Shown one piece after another: positions 34,237 to 46,419 of a DNA stretch of 64,000 nucleotides. The stretch comes from Azolla caroliniana. Lineage: Eukaryota > Polypodiophyta. Within the stretch, counting starts at the first letter, position 1. Every line of letters begins with the position of its first letter. The DNA is taken from contig JBHGNT010000022.1 of assembly GCA_043228905.1 (NCBI GenBank), positions 62,001 to 126,000 of the forward strand. Reading direction: 5' to 3'. A model generated the notes under the pieces. The model was given only the letters and a program-made list of their open reading frames with translations, did not search any database and was not told the DNA's origin. Position numbers and translations under genes: made by a program.

Positions 34237-34596
34237 TGTTATCTGTATAGGTGTACGGGATGGATAAGGTGTAATGTGGATGGTGTGTAAAGTCTAAGGT
34301 GTGTAATATGTAATATGTATACGAGTGTGTGAGGATGAGTATGTGTGAGCACATGCACAATTATGTGCATGTGACAAGAATGTAACGGTCGTCTTTTTGT
34401 AACAGTCATTATTTAACGTTACATTATGTTCTATAAAAACCCCTTATGGGGCACATAAGGAATATAACTTTTTCCCCTCTCATTTTGGTTTCGTTCTTAT
34501 TTTCACTCTCTCCTTCTCTCTCCCTCTCTATTGTATGTAACCCCCTCAGGAGGGGGGGTTAAGCCATTCTAGGCTTCACCCCCCACCCCAACAACA
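34237..34596 (+). repeat. 5' LTR of the TRIM-like element
   Basis: Carries TGTATAGGTGTACGGG at the start, a CTATAAAA box at 34431 with a 'ccccttatgggg' palindrome right after it, a CT tract, and a GGGGGGG-containing block missing from the other LTR. Confidence 0.93.
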
Positions 34597-34600
34597 CTTT

Positions 34601-34618
34601 TGGCATGCCCGGTGGGAC
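34601..34618 (+). other. Probable primer binding site, TRIM-like element
   Basis: TGGCATGCCCGGTGGGAC, four bases inside the LTR. It is not the initiator tRNA-Met type used by the copia elements here. I cannot name the tRNA with certainty. Confidence 0.6.
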
Positions 34619-35148
34619 CACTTGGCCATTGTTGCCGTTGCCGCCATCGTTGCTACCGCTAGAATACCAGTCGAAGAAGACGGAGAGGAGAACAAAGAAA
34701 GAACTAGAAAGCAACAGAGAAAGAGAAAGGGGCAGAAAGGAAAATTTCAGAAACTTGAGGGGTAGGACATAAATTTTCGAAAACGAGATTTCTAAAACCG
34801 GAGGGTACGTAATATAATTTTAGAAAAAAACTTGAGGGGTAGGACATAAATTTTTGGAAACACAATTCATCATTACACATACTAAGGAAAAAGAACATAT
34901 CTATATCTATATATACACACCCACATACACCCACAATTATTGATAAACCTAAATGATGGTAGCATAGTGGATAATCGTGTGATTATGTTGACTGAACGAG
35001 AAAGTTCGTGTCAAGCCAAGTCTGATCGAAGTTATCGATCGTCAAGCAGTAATCTGATCGAGGAATTTCCGACCGTGAGAGAAGACCAATGAAGTTCCAG
35101 TCGACAAGAGATATTTTCGGCATGGGTTTGTGGGTCCAACATGCCATG

Positions 35149-35480
35149 TGTTATTCGTATAGGTGTACGGGATGGATAAGGTGTAATGTGTATGGTGTGT
35201 AAATTCTATGGTGTGTAATATTTAATATTTATACAAGTGTGTGAGGATGAGTATGTGCGAGCACATGCACAATTATGTGCATGTGACAAGAATGTAACCA
35301 TCGTCTTTTTGTAACAGACTTTATTTACCATTACATTATGTACTATAAAAACCCCTTACGGGGCACATAAGGAATATATAACTTTTTCCCCTCTCATTTT
35401 GGTGTCGTTCCCATTTTCACTCTCTCCTTCTCTCTCTCTCTATCGTAACCCCCTAGGCTTCACCCCCCACCCCAACAACA
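35149..35480 (+). repeat. 3' LTR of the TRIM-like element
   Basis: Matches the 5' LTR apart from scattered substitutions and a 28-bp shorter stretch after the CT tract. Confidence 0.93.
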
Positions 35481-36152
35481 CACCCGCCATGCAGAAAAAC
35501 AAGGTCGGATTTATCATCGCAACATTCGAAGGCCTCAAGATGGACTGGCCGATGATTGTGGTTGACTCTCTATAGACTAGCAACACGTCTGTAGTGGACG
35601 GGAAGAAAGCACAGTGCGGGTTAGCACATGGGCTAACATTATTGGTACCCCCAACACGCACCATCCAGCCGAAGAAGCAAGCCCAGCCGGAAATCACACC
35701 GAATAAGTCATCCAAACGGCAACAACTCCTATCAAAGCACACCCCCGGATGGATGGCAATGGACTCGTCTCAGCAGGAAGAAGTATAGACAACCCGGAGA
35801 TAAGAGCCAGTGGATCCAGTTCTAGAAAAAACGGCCAAACCAATTTAAATCAAGTTGCACCGGCATGACAGAGACCAGGACGAACTGATACGAAGGGTCA
35901 ATCAGGAAACTGCGGAAGAGGAGGCTGAAGACGAATCAACCGAAACCCTCCAACATTGCCCAAGGTAGCAGAATAGTGAGCAGTTGGGAGATCGATCAGG
36001 TCCGGAGAAGGAGAGCATCCCGAGGTCCTGCTCAATAGTGGTGGAACCCAGGATGGAGGAAGAGCCGGTAACAAGACCAAAAGCGGTGACAACAGTTCCG
36101 TAGGAACTGGTTCCAGAAAGAATTACCTCGCCTGTTCTTCAAGCGCAGCAAC

Positions 36153-36665
36153 ATGAGGAATGTCGACCGGAAACGACAACGGAGCGCGAAGAGTCATTTG
36201 CTCAATGGCTCAGGGGGGAGCACGAATGAATGTCGCAGCAGGTGTAGCAGTTCGCTATACACACACAAAACGAAACCTGTCGATAGTGGCTACAATGGCT
36301 ACAATGGCTTCGGGAGAAGGTATCTGGTGAGGCTAACCGGATGGAAGAAGAACAAAGGCAGGGGGGAAGGCAGGCGGAGTGGTTGCTGGTCACAACCGAA
36401 CAATTGGAGAAGGCCCGCTCGAACACAGATCCAGAGCCTAGAAGAAGAGCTTAAAAGGGCCAAAGAATTTGCGGCTATTATGGCCAGTATGGGCCAGAGC
36501 ACAAGTGAAGCAACGAACTCGGTGCCATCGGCTAATGTACAGAAGGAAGCTCCAAAAACAAATGCACAACCAGAGGCCAACACAGCCCCAGTAAAAGACG
36601 TTGAGCTGGAACAGGAAATGCTAACACTAATGGAGGAATTAACCGCTCAAGAAGCATTAAGGGGG

Positions 36666-36711
<46 letters not shown>

Positions 36712-37540
36712 GGAAGAAAACCAAAGAAGAGAAACGGAAGACTCAAGAGTGTCTCCAAAAAAGTCAATTGAACAATGACCGGCTAAAGGAGGAAAGAGAA
36801 AAGCTACTACAAGAGAAGGACAAGCTCCAGAGAATGGCGAAAACAGAAATAGAATGGTTGAAGCAGCAAATCCGGCAACATAAGGAGAGAGAGGATCGGG
36901 TAAGATCTCAAATAAACTGACGACTGAAGCAAAAAACAGAGGACTTCAAAAAGTTGCATCTGGACCATAAGCAGCTTGAAGCGGAACACAAGAAGTTGAG
37001 GTCGGATTTTGACTAACAGTAAGAGAAATTGAAGGAGTTCTGGACGGAACTGGCAAAGAAAACAGAGGCGATGGCGGAAGAACAAAAATCGACGGTCTCC
37101 ACGGCAAAGATGTTGGAAGAAGCAGCAAGGTAAAGAATGGGGCTGACCAAGAAGCACTATGAGGAAGTAGAATGGGCAAAAATGGCTTTGGATAGGGTCC
37201 AAACTACCTACCAAACCAAGTTTCTAGATTATGAAGTACAGGCACAGGCCACTGCCGCCCTTATCAAGAAGGATGAAGGATGTGAAGCAGTCTGCAGAGG
37301 ATAGTGTAAAGCTCGGTGTAGAACGGATCCAGATGATAGTCACGACATGGAAGGACTGGACAAAGACAAACATTGATGATTGTTCGGCCATCGTGTGGAA
37401 TCAATGGTCACCACAAGTAGCAGAACTCCAGATTGTTCGAGCCAATGCAGAAAACCGGAAGAAGGTCGGTGACAATTTCTACAAGATGCTTTTCCTTGGA
37501 CGAAACTCACCTCAAAGTTGTCTGGAGGCTGATTGAAAGG
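36153..37540 (+). pseudogene. Coiled-coil protein of element J
   Basis: The longest uninterrupted part is 36153-36920 (255 codons). It is hydrophilic at first, then from about residue 90 almost wholly helical and charged: ELEQEMLTLMEELTAQEAL, a run of Arg-Glu pairs made by a (GA)n microsatellite (36668-36709), then ECLQKSQLNNDRLKEEREKL and TEIEWLKQQIRQHKERED. The same frame continues beyond the stop at 36918 with more heptad-like sequence (LHLDHKQLEAEHKKLRSDF; KEFWTELAKKTEAMAEEQ) broken by stops. A coiled coil of at least 350 residues is likely in the parent protein. It could be a structural Gag substitute; no domain was recognised. Confidence 0.5.
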
Positions 37541-37914
37541 CTCGATGATCATCAACTTAGAACACGGTTATAGTTCGAGCAATACAAGCGGGAGCGCCGA
37601 CGAGTAGAAGTGGAAAAAAGAGCGGCAACCATAAATATTAGTGATGAGGAACAACCAGAAGAGCCACGGAACTAGCAGCCGAAGGAAGTCGGAGTGGAGC
37701 AGCCAGATGGAGCCAGTACGGATCGAATGAAAAAGGTGGGACGGAACAAGTAGAGCAAGCCGGAAATGGAGAGAACGCTAGAGCCGGAGCCGGACAAGAA
37801 CAACACCAACTGGAAGGAGCCGGAGAACAGCAACAACAACAACATCAAAGTGAAGCACCACTCGAACCCTTGGATCAGAGCATTTTGGACATACTTAACG
37901 AGGAGTGACGGAGC

Positions 37915-37962
37915 TAAACCGTGGGTTCAACGTGCAATGCACTGTCCCACGGGCATGCCATG
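37915..37962 (+). promoter_or_regulatory. Hairpin and primer-site complement before J's 3' LTR
   Basis: GTGGG (37921) pairs with CCCAC (37945), and GTGCA pairs with TGCAC inside them. The following GTCCCACGGGCATGCCA is, with one base missing, the reverse complement of the primer-binding-site sequence at 34601. The same arrangement is in element B at 1385-1426. No polypurine tract is seen here. Confidence 0.6.
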
Positions 37963-38364
37963 TGTTGGTCAGAGTATGGTTCGGATGATAAGTGGGGAAT
38001 GGGACGAGTCAGGAACAAATATTATTAGGTTAATAATTAGTTAGAAATACTACAGGAACGGACGACTCCGGAATAGTTGCACCGATCCGAATCCGAACCG
38101 ATTCATAGTCGATTGTCAGTATGGCACCATTTTGTAATTGGAACCGGAGGCCTATAAAAGGATCCGGAAAGCAAGTAATGAACAAAGGAAGTAATATAAG
38201 TTTGGATTTGGATTAAGTATTGTATATCTTGTCTACTTACCGTCCTGTGCTTAATTTTATATCTCACGTGTGTTAATCAATCGGTGTTACATTACTATCC
38301 CAGAACTGATCTAGACAGTCGGATTAGAATCGAATCGGTGTCGGATAACATCATTCCCATAACC
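37963..38364 (+). repeat. Probable 3' LTR of element J
   Basis: Begins TGTTGGTCAG after the conserved internal end. CTATAAAAGG lies at 38152. The end is placed at the first good CA after the transcribed part (CCCATAACCA); it is uncertain by about 60 bases. Its body does not match the B or TRIM LTRs. Confidence 0.5.
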
Positions 38365-41300
38365 ACCCCTTTGGTGAAGTGTTCCGGAAGGACACCCTGT
38401 GTTTGTGGCTAGTCCAGCCCAGGATAAACACATTAGTCCACTCTAATCTAACCAATCATGTTTTTCTTAGGAGGGAAAGGGTATTCTAGAAGCTAGTTGA
38501 CCCTTCCAAGCAGGGGGGAAAGAAAGTCATAAGAAAGGGAAAATTCCAACAAAGACAGCTCGGGTTCTCCCAATGCTTGTTTTCCATAAATAAGAGAAGA
38601 GTTCTTTAGGTTTTCAGTGTGTGTCTTGCATATATTCAGACTTTGGTGATGATTCCATGATGCTACCTCAACACCTAATTTGTGTGAGTCCAAAGAAGTG
38701 TTGGGTATCTTTGAGAGCCTAGATTGATGGGGGTAGCAAGATGCAATTGGATATGTTTTCACTACCCCTAAGAAAGAAAAATCTTTTTTGAAAAAGGAAA
38801 CCATCTCCATTGTAAAAAGTGGCATAATAAAGTTTGTATAACACCTATAACCAACAAAAATAAAGAGAGTTATTGACTAAGCCATACCTCAATTGGATAT
38901 ATTCAAAGGATAGAAATGATGGTGTTATTAGAGGGATATACTAAAGGCATGTCAAGGGGGAATTATTTGAACCTCATAGGTCCAATGATCATGGAGATAG
39001 TTATAATACCTTCAAGAGGTTAATTCATTCGGATCATGTCATTATTAACTAGGTACAATAAAGCAATACCTCGTTTAACAATAAATATGTGGTATGGTGT
39101 AGATAAAGGTCATGAGAATATAGGAAAAGATGTGGACCCTAGTTTGTAGGTTGGTAGCCTACTAGCTTGACCATTGTGATAAAGGTATTCGAAAGCTAAT
39201 GACTTGACCATTGGAGTTTGATTGTAATGACATGAAGGAGAACATGATAGACAATATTAGTTTGGCTCATCTACATACATTAACCATTTTTGCATGATAA
39301 AATGTGATCTTTGTGAGTAATATTTCTACGACTACATATTTGATGTGTGTATGACTATCTATCAAGGTGCATATGGCATCTCTTTACTATATGGATATTT
39401 ATGTCAATGTCTTCTACATATAACACATAACAGGATAAAGAATTATCCTCCTTGATGTCATTATATGGTGGCTAGCATAACCTATAAAGTTACAAATGAT
39501 ATGCACAATGTAAATGTATCAAACATAGACACAAATACACAAGAGTATGGTCCTATAATAATATTAGCAAAAATTGTGGAAACATGAACCTACATAACAA
39601 CATTGAACGCAATAAAATCCGTTTCCAAGTATTAATCAAAGACGTCCACACTTTTTGCATACATGCACCTCCATGTATAAAATAAAGGTGTCTATGATGA
39701 TAAGTTATAACCAAGCTTTCTAAGTTTATGAGTTAAGAGGGTTCTCAAGTATGAACTTTGAAGCATTAAGTTATTTTAAACTTTCAATCAACTTTTTGTG
39801 TTCACGATTACGTATTTCTAAAGTTTTTGGAAAATATTGAACCATAACATGAATGTTATAGTCAACATTTATCTGTATGCTACAAGAAATAGAATTTCCA
39901 CAAATGTAAACTTTTTGAAAATCCCAACACTTCGTATGTGTTCGAAAATACTCTCTATGGGTGCCAGAGTATTTATTATATGTTTTTGTCTTTAACCCAC
40001 ACGAAATCTTGATGAGTGGAATATGTTAAGATGTTGGAGAAACAAAATACTATTTCCAAGATGCTTCCAAAAATAGGATCATATGCATACATATTTCATA
40101 TCCATAAAAGTAACATTGGTTTATATTAAAGAAAGTTCCACTTATCATAAGGGTGTGATGTCCCTTATGAAATATTTGCTAGTTGGTCTACACCTTGAGA
40201 TTTGTGTCAATTGTTGATGCAATTGTGGATAAGTTGGGAACATGGCCTTGCACACCATGTTACACTCAAGTGCAGTGAATGTTGTTAAACTTAGGCTTTA
40301 GTTATGAAGATCACATTTAATCAACATCAAATTTGGTGCTACCAGTTTAGTATATCTTGTTCAAGGTATAATCTTGTTTAACACAACTTGGTTATCTTGT
40401 TGGCGTAACACATAGACAATAAGGTAATTGTCATTAGTTGTAAAGGTTCTTGAAATATATCCCAAAAAATGTAACATAACACCCACAAGCTTGAGACAAG
40501 CTTGACTTCTACTCAAAACTCAAAGAGTCAAATATCTGTGCATTTGCCAAACTCAAATATTCAAATATATATGATGAAGTTGAAGGCAAAATTTGAGCAT
40601 TTTGTACTAAGAATTCTGCATTTTGCATGCATTTATGAATGCCGACAAGCACAGCAACAAATATGTCATGCGTTGACTGTTACTTCTTTGATTATTGAGT
40701 CCAAGACATAAACATCCTAAATACAATACTATCCTACTCTATCATATGCTTGTACTAACCAACTATGTTTTTTGCCCAATTATCCAAAAGGATAATAAAA
40801 GTATTATAACTACACCTTTTTTCATGGCTTTCGGTAAAACAAGAAAGAGTGCCCCAAATTTTGTGTCAATTTTTTAGGAGCATTCATAATATGTGCAACA
40901 TCTAGAATTATTAACAATGCATTACATATTTTTCAAAATAATTGGTTGGGGACATTACATGTAATCATCTTTCACCAACTTACTATAGATAAAAACTGGA
41001 AAAACAAAGGTATACACTAGGGCTCTAACTAGATATTAGATTGGTCGTAATTGCTACAAAATTTGTGCTATAGACATCTTTGTTCATCACGAAATGATGG
41101 CTTTAAGAATGAAACAAAAAACTATAAATGGTGTTATTGTGTGCTTTCATCAAGATGACATGGTGGTGATAATGCAAATGATAATATTGTGATTGTGATT
41201 GTTCTAGAATATGTATGTCTCTCATCCTTCCATGCTCTTTACAATTCGGGGATTCGTGTCTACTCGTAGGCTACCCAATTGAGATGGCACATACAAACAA

Positions 41301-41561
41301 ATGAATGCTTTGTCAAAAAAAGAGATCCACCACCCAATAATACTTGTTGTCATTATTACAATTGTATATATAAAACATTGACGAATTAAAATTTCATGGA
41401 AGAATATGGCGAAAAGGAAAAACTCGAGAGGATATTAATGCAAACATTAAAGAGGGCGAAACATTAGACATAGCATTATTACATTTGTTTAAAAGGACGA
41501 CGTGACACTTTCATGAGAACCAGATTGTATGAGCTTTAAAGGGTGAATGAACAAGGAGACT
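38365..41561. other. AT-rich intergenic DNA upstream of the GDSL gene
   Basis: About 3.2 kb of AT-rich sequence without a convincing gene, LTR or tandem repeat. A minus-strand open frame of 110 codons at 38493-38825 has no recognisable domain and no support. The promoter of the gene at 41662 should be in the last few hundred bases; no clear TATA box can be chosen. Confidence 0.6.
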
Positions 41562-41661
41562 AGTGCACACAAACCTTAGTCTAATTTCCATGAGTAGTAT
41601 TACTTCTAGTAATACCAAGGCACCTTTTGCTAGAACAAAGCTAAGTTTAGATTGCGTTATA

Positions 41662-44600
41662 ATGTGGCAACGAATTGGCTTAATCTTATTCATGTTGATA
41701 ACATTCCCACATACCTCCACTAGTTTTATAGTGGAAAATGACACTAATTATAGCAATAATGGTGGAGGAGCCATGTTTGTGTTTGGTGACTCCTTAGTGG
41801 ATGCAGGGAACAACAATTATCTATCTTTCTCTATAGCCACAGCTAAGAGTCTACCTAATGGTATAGACTTCCCTCAACCCAATGGAAATCGCCCAACAGG
41901 AAGATTCACCAATGGCCTCATATTGCCAGACATCATTGGTATAAACTAGTCTCCCTTTCTCTCGATATCTCTTTTTAGTTTGTTTCTAAAATCATCTTAC
42001 AAAAATGTAATTTCATTTACGAATTTCCGATATAAATTTAGTTATTGTGTGGAATTTGGTAGGAATGAAGACGGGCCATGCTATGGTGCCTCCATCTTTG
42101 GCCCCCAATGCCCACGGTGTTGGTCTTCTCCATGGTGTCAACTATGCGTCAGGTGGTGGTGGCATTCTTAACAACACTGGCAGGATTTTTGTAAGCCGTT
42201 ATTCATCTTCCAAATAGTTAACTAAATTTTCTCGACAAGATTATAACAAATCTACCTTAATTTCTAGTTTAGTGATATCTAAGTTTCCTTGTTCACATTT
42301 CCTTTCCCTCTTACCAAATTTGGGGGGCACTAGCCCACCAAAGGTTAAACTCTTATTGCCTTCATTGCAATGCCAAGGAATGCATTCAGACCCTCACATG
42401 TCAATGGTTGAACCTCTAGCATGTGACATATATGTGCATGTACTATAGTGACCCCAATATACCTCTAACTAGTCTCAATATTTGCATTGCATGTATTGAT
42501 GTATGTTGTGCCCCCCATTCAATTTAGAATCTTTTCAAATCATAAACCATTGAATAGATGTTTTCCATACACATATGTACATATATATGCATGTAGGAGA
42601 AGAATGGTGTGTCCATGAATGTGTGTAAAATTTGTTGTCACATTGTTTACATTGGTCTAATAAATCAAAAGTTATACTTGTTTATTTGGTTTTGTTAGAC
42701 ATTCGTATTTATTTATTGAAAGATATGATTATTTGGTTAGCATAAGTTGTGTCTACAACTTCAAAGTAGAAATTAAGATGCAAGCATTTTGTGTCTCTAC
42801 AAATGTGTTTTCCTTGCCTACACAAAAATAACAATGGGACAAATAACTAGGTTATTGGAGTTGTTTGGATACGTTTGTTGAAAATGAGGTGGGGACTATG
42901 TCCGCTTTGGTGGGAAGGCCAGAGTGAGGGTTGTTGAGAGGAATTTTGAGAGGAATTTTGAGAGTTCTATGATGTAATTTTGTTTGCTAACTAATGCGAA
43001 GCAGTATTTTTTTTGGAAAAAAATAAAATAACAATGGGATGTTGAGATGTATGGCATGTTGACATGGCATGAAGTGTTGCCTTTTTGTTTGATGAAAAAC
43101 ATTTCTGTTTCAATAGGTTGACCGCATTTCCATGGATGTGCAAGTTAGTTACTTCGATCAAACAATTGTAGAACTCAATCAGTTCATGTCTCCAAGCAAT
43201 GTTGCCATTCTTCTATCAAGGGCCATCTATATGGTAGTGGTGGGAGCAAATGACTTCTTGGACAATTACTTATTCCCCATTCCTGTCACTTTGGATCGAT
43301 TCCTTCCTTCATCTGTGTATATCAATAAAGTCATTGCACAATACAATTCTCAACTCATGGTGAGAGAGAAAACAAACACGTTTTTCTTTATTAAGGTTCT
43401 TTCTTTTGATATAACACTTGCATTAATAGGGCCTTCAAAGTGAGAAAGATGGCACAACTTGTCCTTCACAATTGATAATGGCTAAGATTCCTTTAAGCTT
43501 GTTGAAAAAGCAACTTGTGACCAACATGGCTCACAAAATTACTTTCTCATAGCCAAATTTATATTAATGTTTATTAAAAAAAAAGTATGTAAAACTAAGT
43601 AAATTCAAATACCTATGGTAGTGCAATATGATGGAACAAAATTATGGATTTCCTTCCCAAATGAGTGGATAAATAAATAGTCTTAAGAAATAAGAATGGC
43701 TCCACAAAAACTTATAGTTTCTTTAAATCAATTCCTAGTTTAGACCTCCTTTCCATGAGAAACTTATTCTTTCTCTACTTTTGCCTTTGTGTCGCGTGTT
43801 CTTATTCACCTTGAAAACAATATTTCCAGAGTTTGTCATTGTTTTTAGTTTGTTGTTATTGTTCGTTTATCTTCTCATATGATACAAAACCTTTTTCTAG
43901 AAACGAAAAAAAGATACAATACCTTTACTTGTCTAATTGATATCTAATAACTTTTCTTTCAACATCATACTCTCTTTGTATATCACACAAGTTTAGTTAA
44001 GACTCATTTCAAAGCTAACAAATACAAAATCATTCATTTCTTATTTGTGCCCTAACTTACTCGTTTTGTTTTGGAATGCAAACATGTAATTTTAGAGGAT
44101 ATACAAAAATGGAGCTCGCAAGTTCATCATTGTCAACATCCCAGCACTTGGTTGTGCCCCTTACCAACGGTCTTTGCAAGTTGGAACAGGGGGGAAATGC
44201 AATGAAAGGGCCAATCGTCTTGCAAATGTTTTTAATGTTCATCTTAAAACAATGGTTGACAATCTCAATGCAAATCTTCCCGATGCAATGTTCCTATATG
44301 CAGATGCATTTACTCTTTTCGTCAAACTCCTTGATAACTTTCAACAATATGGTACCTTTATTAGATGGTTGTCCTGTCAAATGCATTCATGGCACACACA
44401 TTCACACACATTCTGCAAAAAGAAATTTGTTTCAAACAAAGAAAGAAATAAAACATAGCATGAAAACATTATTTTCCACTTGCAAAAAGCTATGAAATAT
44501 TAACCATCCAAGGACCTTCCGTTAGCAATCTTTCTCAAATTAAAATTTGAACATATTAAACTAACTAAACAAAAAACGACTTTGCATCATAAAAGAAAAC

Positions 44601-44892
44601 TTCATTTATAGTATTAATAGTTGTGCCAAAATTGGATTCTAATTGCACTAATATGGATTTGCAATGTTTAGGTTTCGAAAATATTGATACAGCATGTTGT
44701 GGAGCGTTAGGGTCAAAGAAAGGGATTGTTCCTTGCCGTTCATTTGTCAAGGATTGTAAGGATAGATCAAAATTCTTTTTTTGGGATCCATATCACCCCA
44801 CACAAGGTGTATATGAAATATTTGCTAACGAGTTCTATGAAGGGAACCAATACATTTCACCAATGAACATACGCAACCTTATGGCCCTATAA
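41662..44892 (+). CDS. GDSL esterase/lipase (SGNH hydrolase), five exons
   Basis: Exons 41662-41938, 42063-42190, 43117-43359, 44096-44351 and 44672-44892, all with GT..AG introns of 124, 926, 736 and 320 bases; phases join correctly and give 374 residues. The N-terminus ([20 protein letters not shown]) is a signal peptide, so the enzyme is probably secreted. Block [15 protein letters not shown] holds the catalytic Ser; [11 protein letters not shown] and [12 protein letters not shown] supply the oxyanion Gly and Asn; DPYHPTQ near the end supplies Asp and His. Length and the five-exon layout fit the plant family, whose members hydrolyse acyl esters and act in cuticle, wall and defence; the substrate cannot be read from sequence. 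An in-frame ATG at 41590 would add 24 residues; the one at 41662 places the signal peptide at the start. All catalytic blocks are intact, and this is the only convincing host gene in the window. Confidence 0.9.
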
Positions 44893-46055
44893 CTTAAACA
44901 TGCCCTCACAAGCATATATTATTTATATTCCTTTCTTATTTTTATGTGTACATAGAGGGCCGTTGTAAAGGTCTTCATATCAAATCAAAAGGGTTACTTA
45001 TAGGCTATAAATCAAAGCCAAAACACTTTGAATAATAGATATGAGCTACTTCATATGCATGAGCTTAAGCCATACATGTTTTATACTGTAGATGCTCTCG
45101 GCTTTGTTAGAAAATATTGCAATGGTATGCTTGTTACCTTCTTCCTCCATCCACTTCATAAATAATGTTCAGCTTCTTTCATGGCTAACTCATAATTTTA
45201 GTGACAAGCAATAGCACAAATCAAATGCAAAAAACCATGATTGTTCCTTGTCTATGTTGGATTGTATATTTCATAAAAAACAACTTGCGATGCACATTAA
45301 GTTATGCCAAAACCATCAATGATACAATGAGATTGCGCACAAAAATGGATAAAGTCAGTTTAAGGTTTTGGCCATTCACAACAAGCCTCTCCGCCAATAG
45401 GAGAACATCTTGAAAGTAGAAAGGTTTGACTCAATGAAATCATACTTCGTGTGCAAGTACATCAATAGACCTCCAAAGTAAACTTGTTTTTTTCACAAAG
45501 TAAATGTACTACTATCTATTCCAAATAATTGTAACTACAAAACAAATGTGAATTAGCTAGAAGTAAAACCATTCAGATGACTATCTTTAGCCCCATTTTC
45601 ATCTGCTATCTTTAGGATGCTTATTTTGTCCTCTAATTGAGATTGTCCTTCACACCAATCTCATATTCAGCTCTTTATTTTGTTCCCATCTACAACTAAG
45701 CCAAAGTGTAGCATCTCCGTTTACGACGACATCCATAACCACCTTCTAATCCATTCACATTTACAACATCACTCGAACAACACAATAGATGAACATGAGA
45801 ATTTGGACTATTTACCTAGCAATCACCTCACATTTTTAAAAACTCTACTATAAATCTACCTTGAATCTTGACCTAGAGAAAGAAGACACTCCACACATGA
45901 ACTCACTCTACAAGAAAATTTGCACCTCGTCTAATGAAAGCCTTGATTATATCTATCTATGGTTAGCTCATCAAATTAAAAACTATACATATTGGACAAT
46001 CATAGGATGCCAATCCAAAAACAATGACTAGCACTACTAAATGAGCTACATGAAA

Positions 46056-46151
46056 GGGTAGTTTGTGCCCGTAAGTGGCGACGACGCAGATGGTGACGGT
46101 GAAGGGCGGTTTGTGCCCGTAAGTGACGACAACAAAGATGGTGACGGTGAC
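46056..46151. repeat. 48-bp tandem duplication
   Basis: Two head-to-tail copies built on 'tttgtgcccgtaagtg' and 'gatggtgacggtga', differing at a few positions. Confidence 0.85.
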
Positions 46152-46419
46152 AACAATGACGGTTTCGACGATGAAGAAGGTAAAATGTAGCCTGTCTACA
46201 AGTTGCATGATGGAACGTGGTGCGAGTCTCATCATATCTCCTAGAGGTCATCCTGTGCATGTATCTCACTCGTACCATTTGGTACACCCCTTGATGGACT
46301 ATGTACTGCTAATAAAACATGACTTCGTGTGAGTTGTAGCCTTCGGGCGAGCCAAAGATAAAAAAAAAAAACTAAAGTAGTATCTCTAAATGGAAAAAAA
46401 AAAGAGCTGGATGAAATCT

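Larger units (their letters stand above)
34237..35480 (+). mobile_element. Complete TRIM-like small LTR retrotransposon
   Basis: 1244 bp: LTR 34237-34596 (360 bp), internal 34597-35148 (552 bp), LTR 35149-35480 (332 bp). Both LTRs run TGTTAT to CAACAACA. Flanks are CACCC at 34232-34236 and 35481-35485, a perfect 5-bp duplication. TGGCATGCCCGGTGGGAC at 34601 is the likely primer binding site. The internal part is purine-rich with no coding capacity and repeats 'cttgaggggtaggacataaatttt' twice. Size and lack of coding fit terminal-repeat retrotransposons in miniature. Confidence 0.93.
33931..35787 (+). pseudogene. First protein of element J, split by the small LTR element
   Basis: Left part (33931-34236) reads GIEGFLRVVDAPPHEEPEKV, INLEEISEGTV-stop, LVGLPIGGLCSIENPSTKIF, YFGEYSTASKVYWKQGGDDP and LEYGFVHPQPP. 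After removal of 34237-35480 and one CACCC copy the right part (35486-35787) reads MQKNKVGFIIATFEGLKMDW, VVDGKKAQCGLAHGLTLLVP and a Lys/Gln-rich end. Three in-frame stops break it. I do not recognise a domain with confidence; the wording is reminiscent of proteins found only in plant repeats. Function unknown. Confidence 0.5.
33931..38364 (+). mobile_element. Element J: LTR element encoding a coiled-coil protein
   Basis: Plus-strand element truncated at its left by element I. Its coding part is interrupted by the small element at 34237-35480. After that insertion come the rest of a first protein, a long Lys/Glu-rich coiled-coil frame (36153 onward), and a 3' LTR starting TGTTGGTCAG at 37963. 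The internal end (37915-37962) matches the internal end of element B. No protease, reverse transcriptase or integrase is seen, so J looks like a non-autonomous element with its own proteins. Confidence 0.65.

Noticed and set aside
38493-38825. 110-codon minus-strand frame near the GDSL gene
   Set aside because: No domain, no start context, and stops in all frames on both sides; nothing supports expression.
41563-41589. Upstream GTG start for the GDSL gene
   Set aside because: Plant nuclear genes use ATG; the ATG at 41662 places the signal peptide at the N-terminus.
46000-46332. Short His/Arg- and Thr-rich frames on both strands
   Set aside because: Produced by the 48-bp tandem duplication; no support as a gene.
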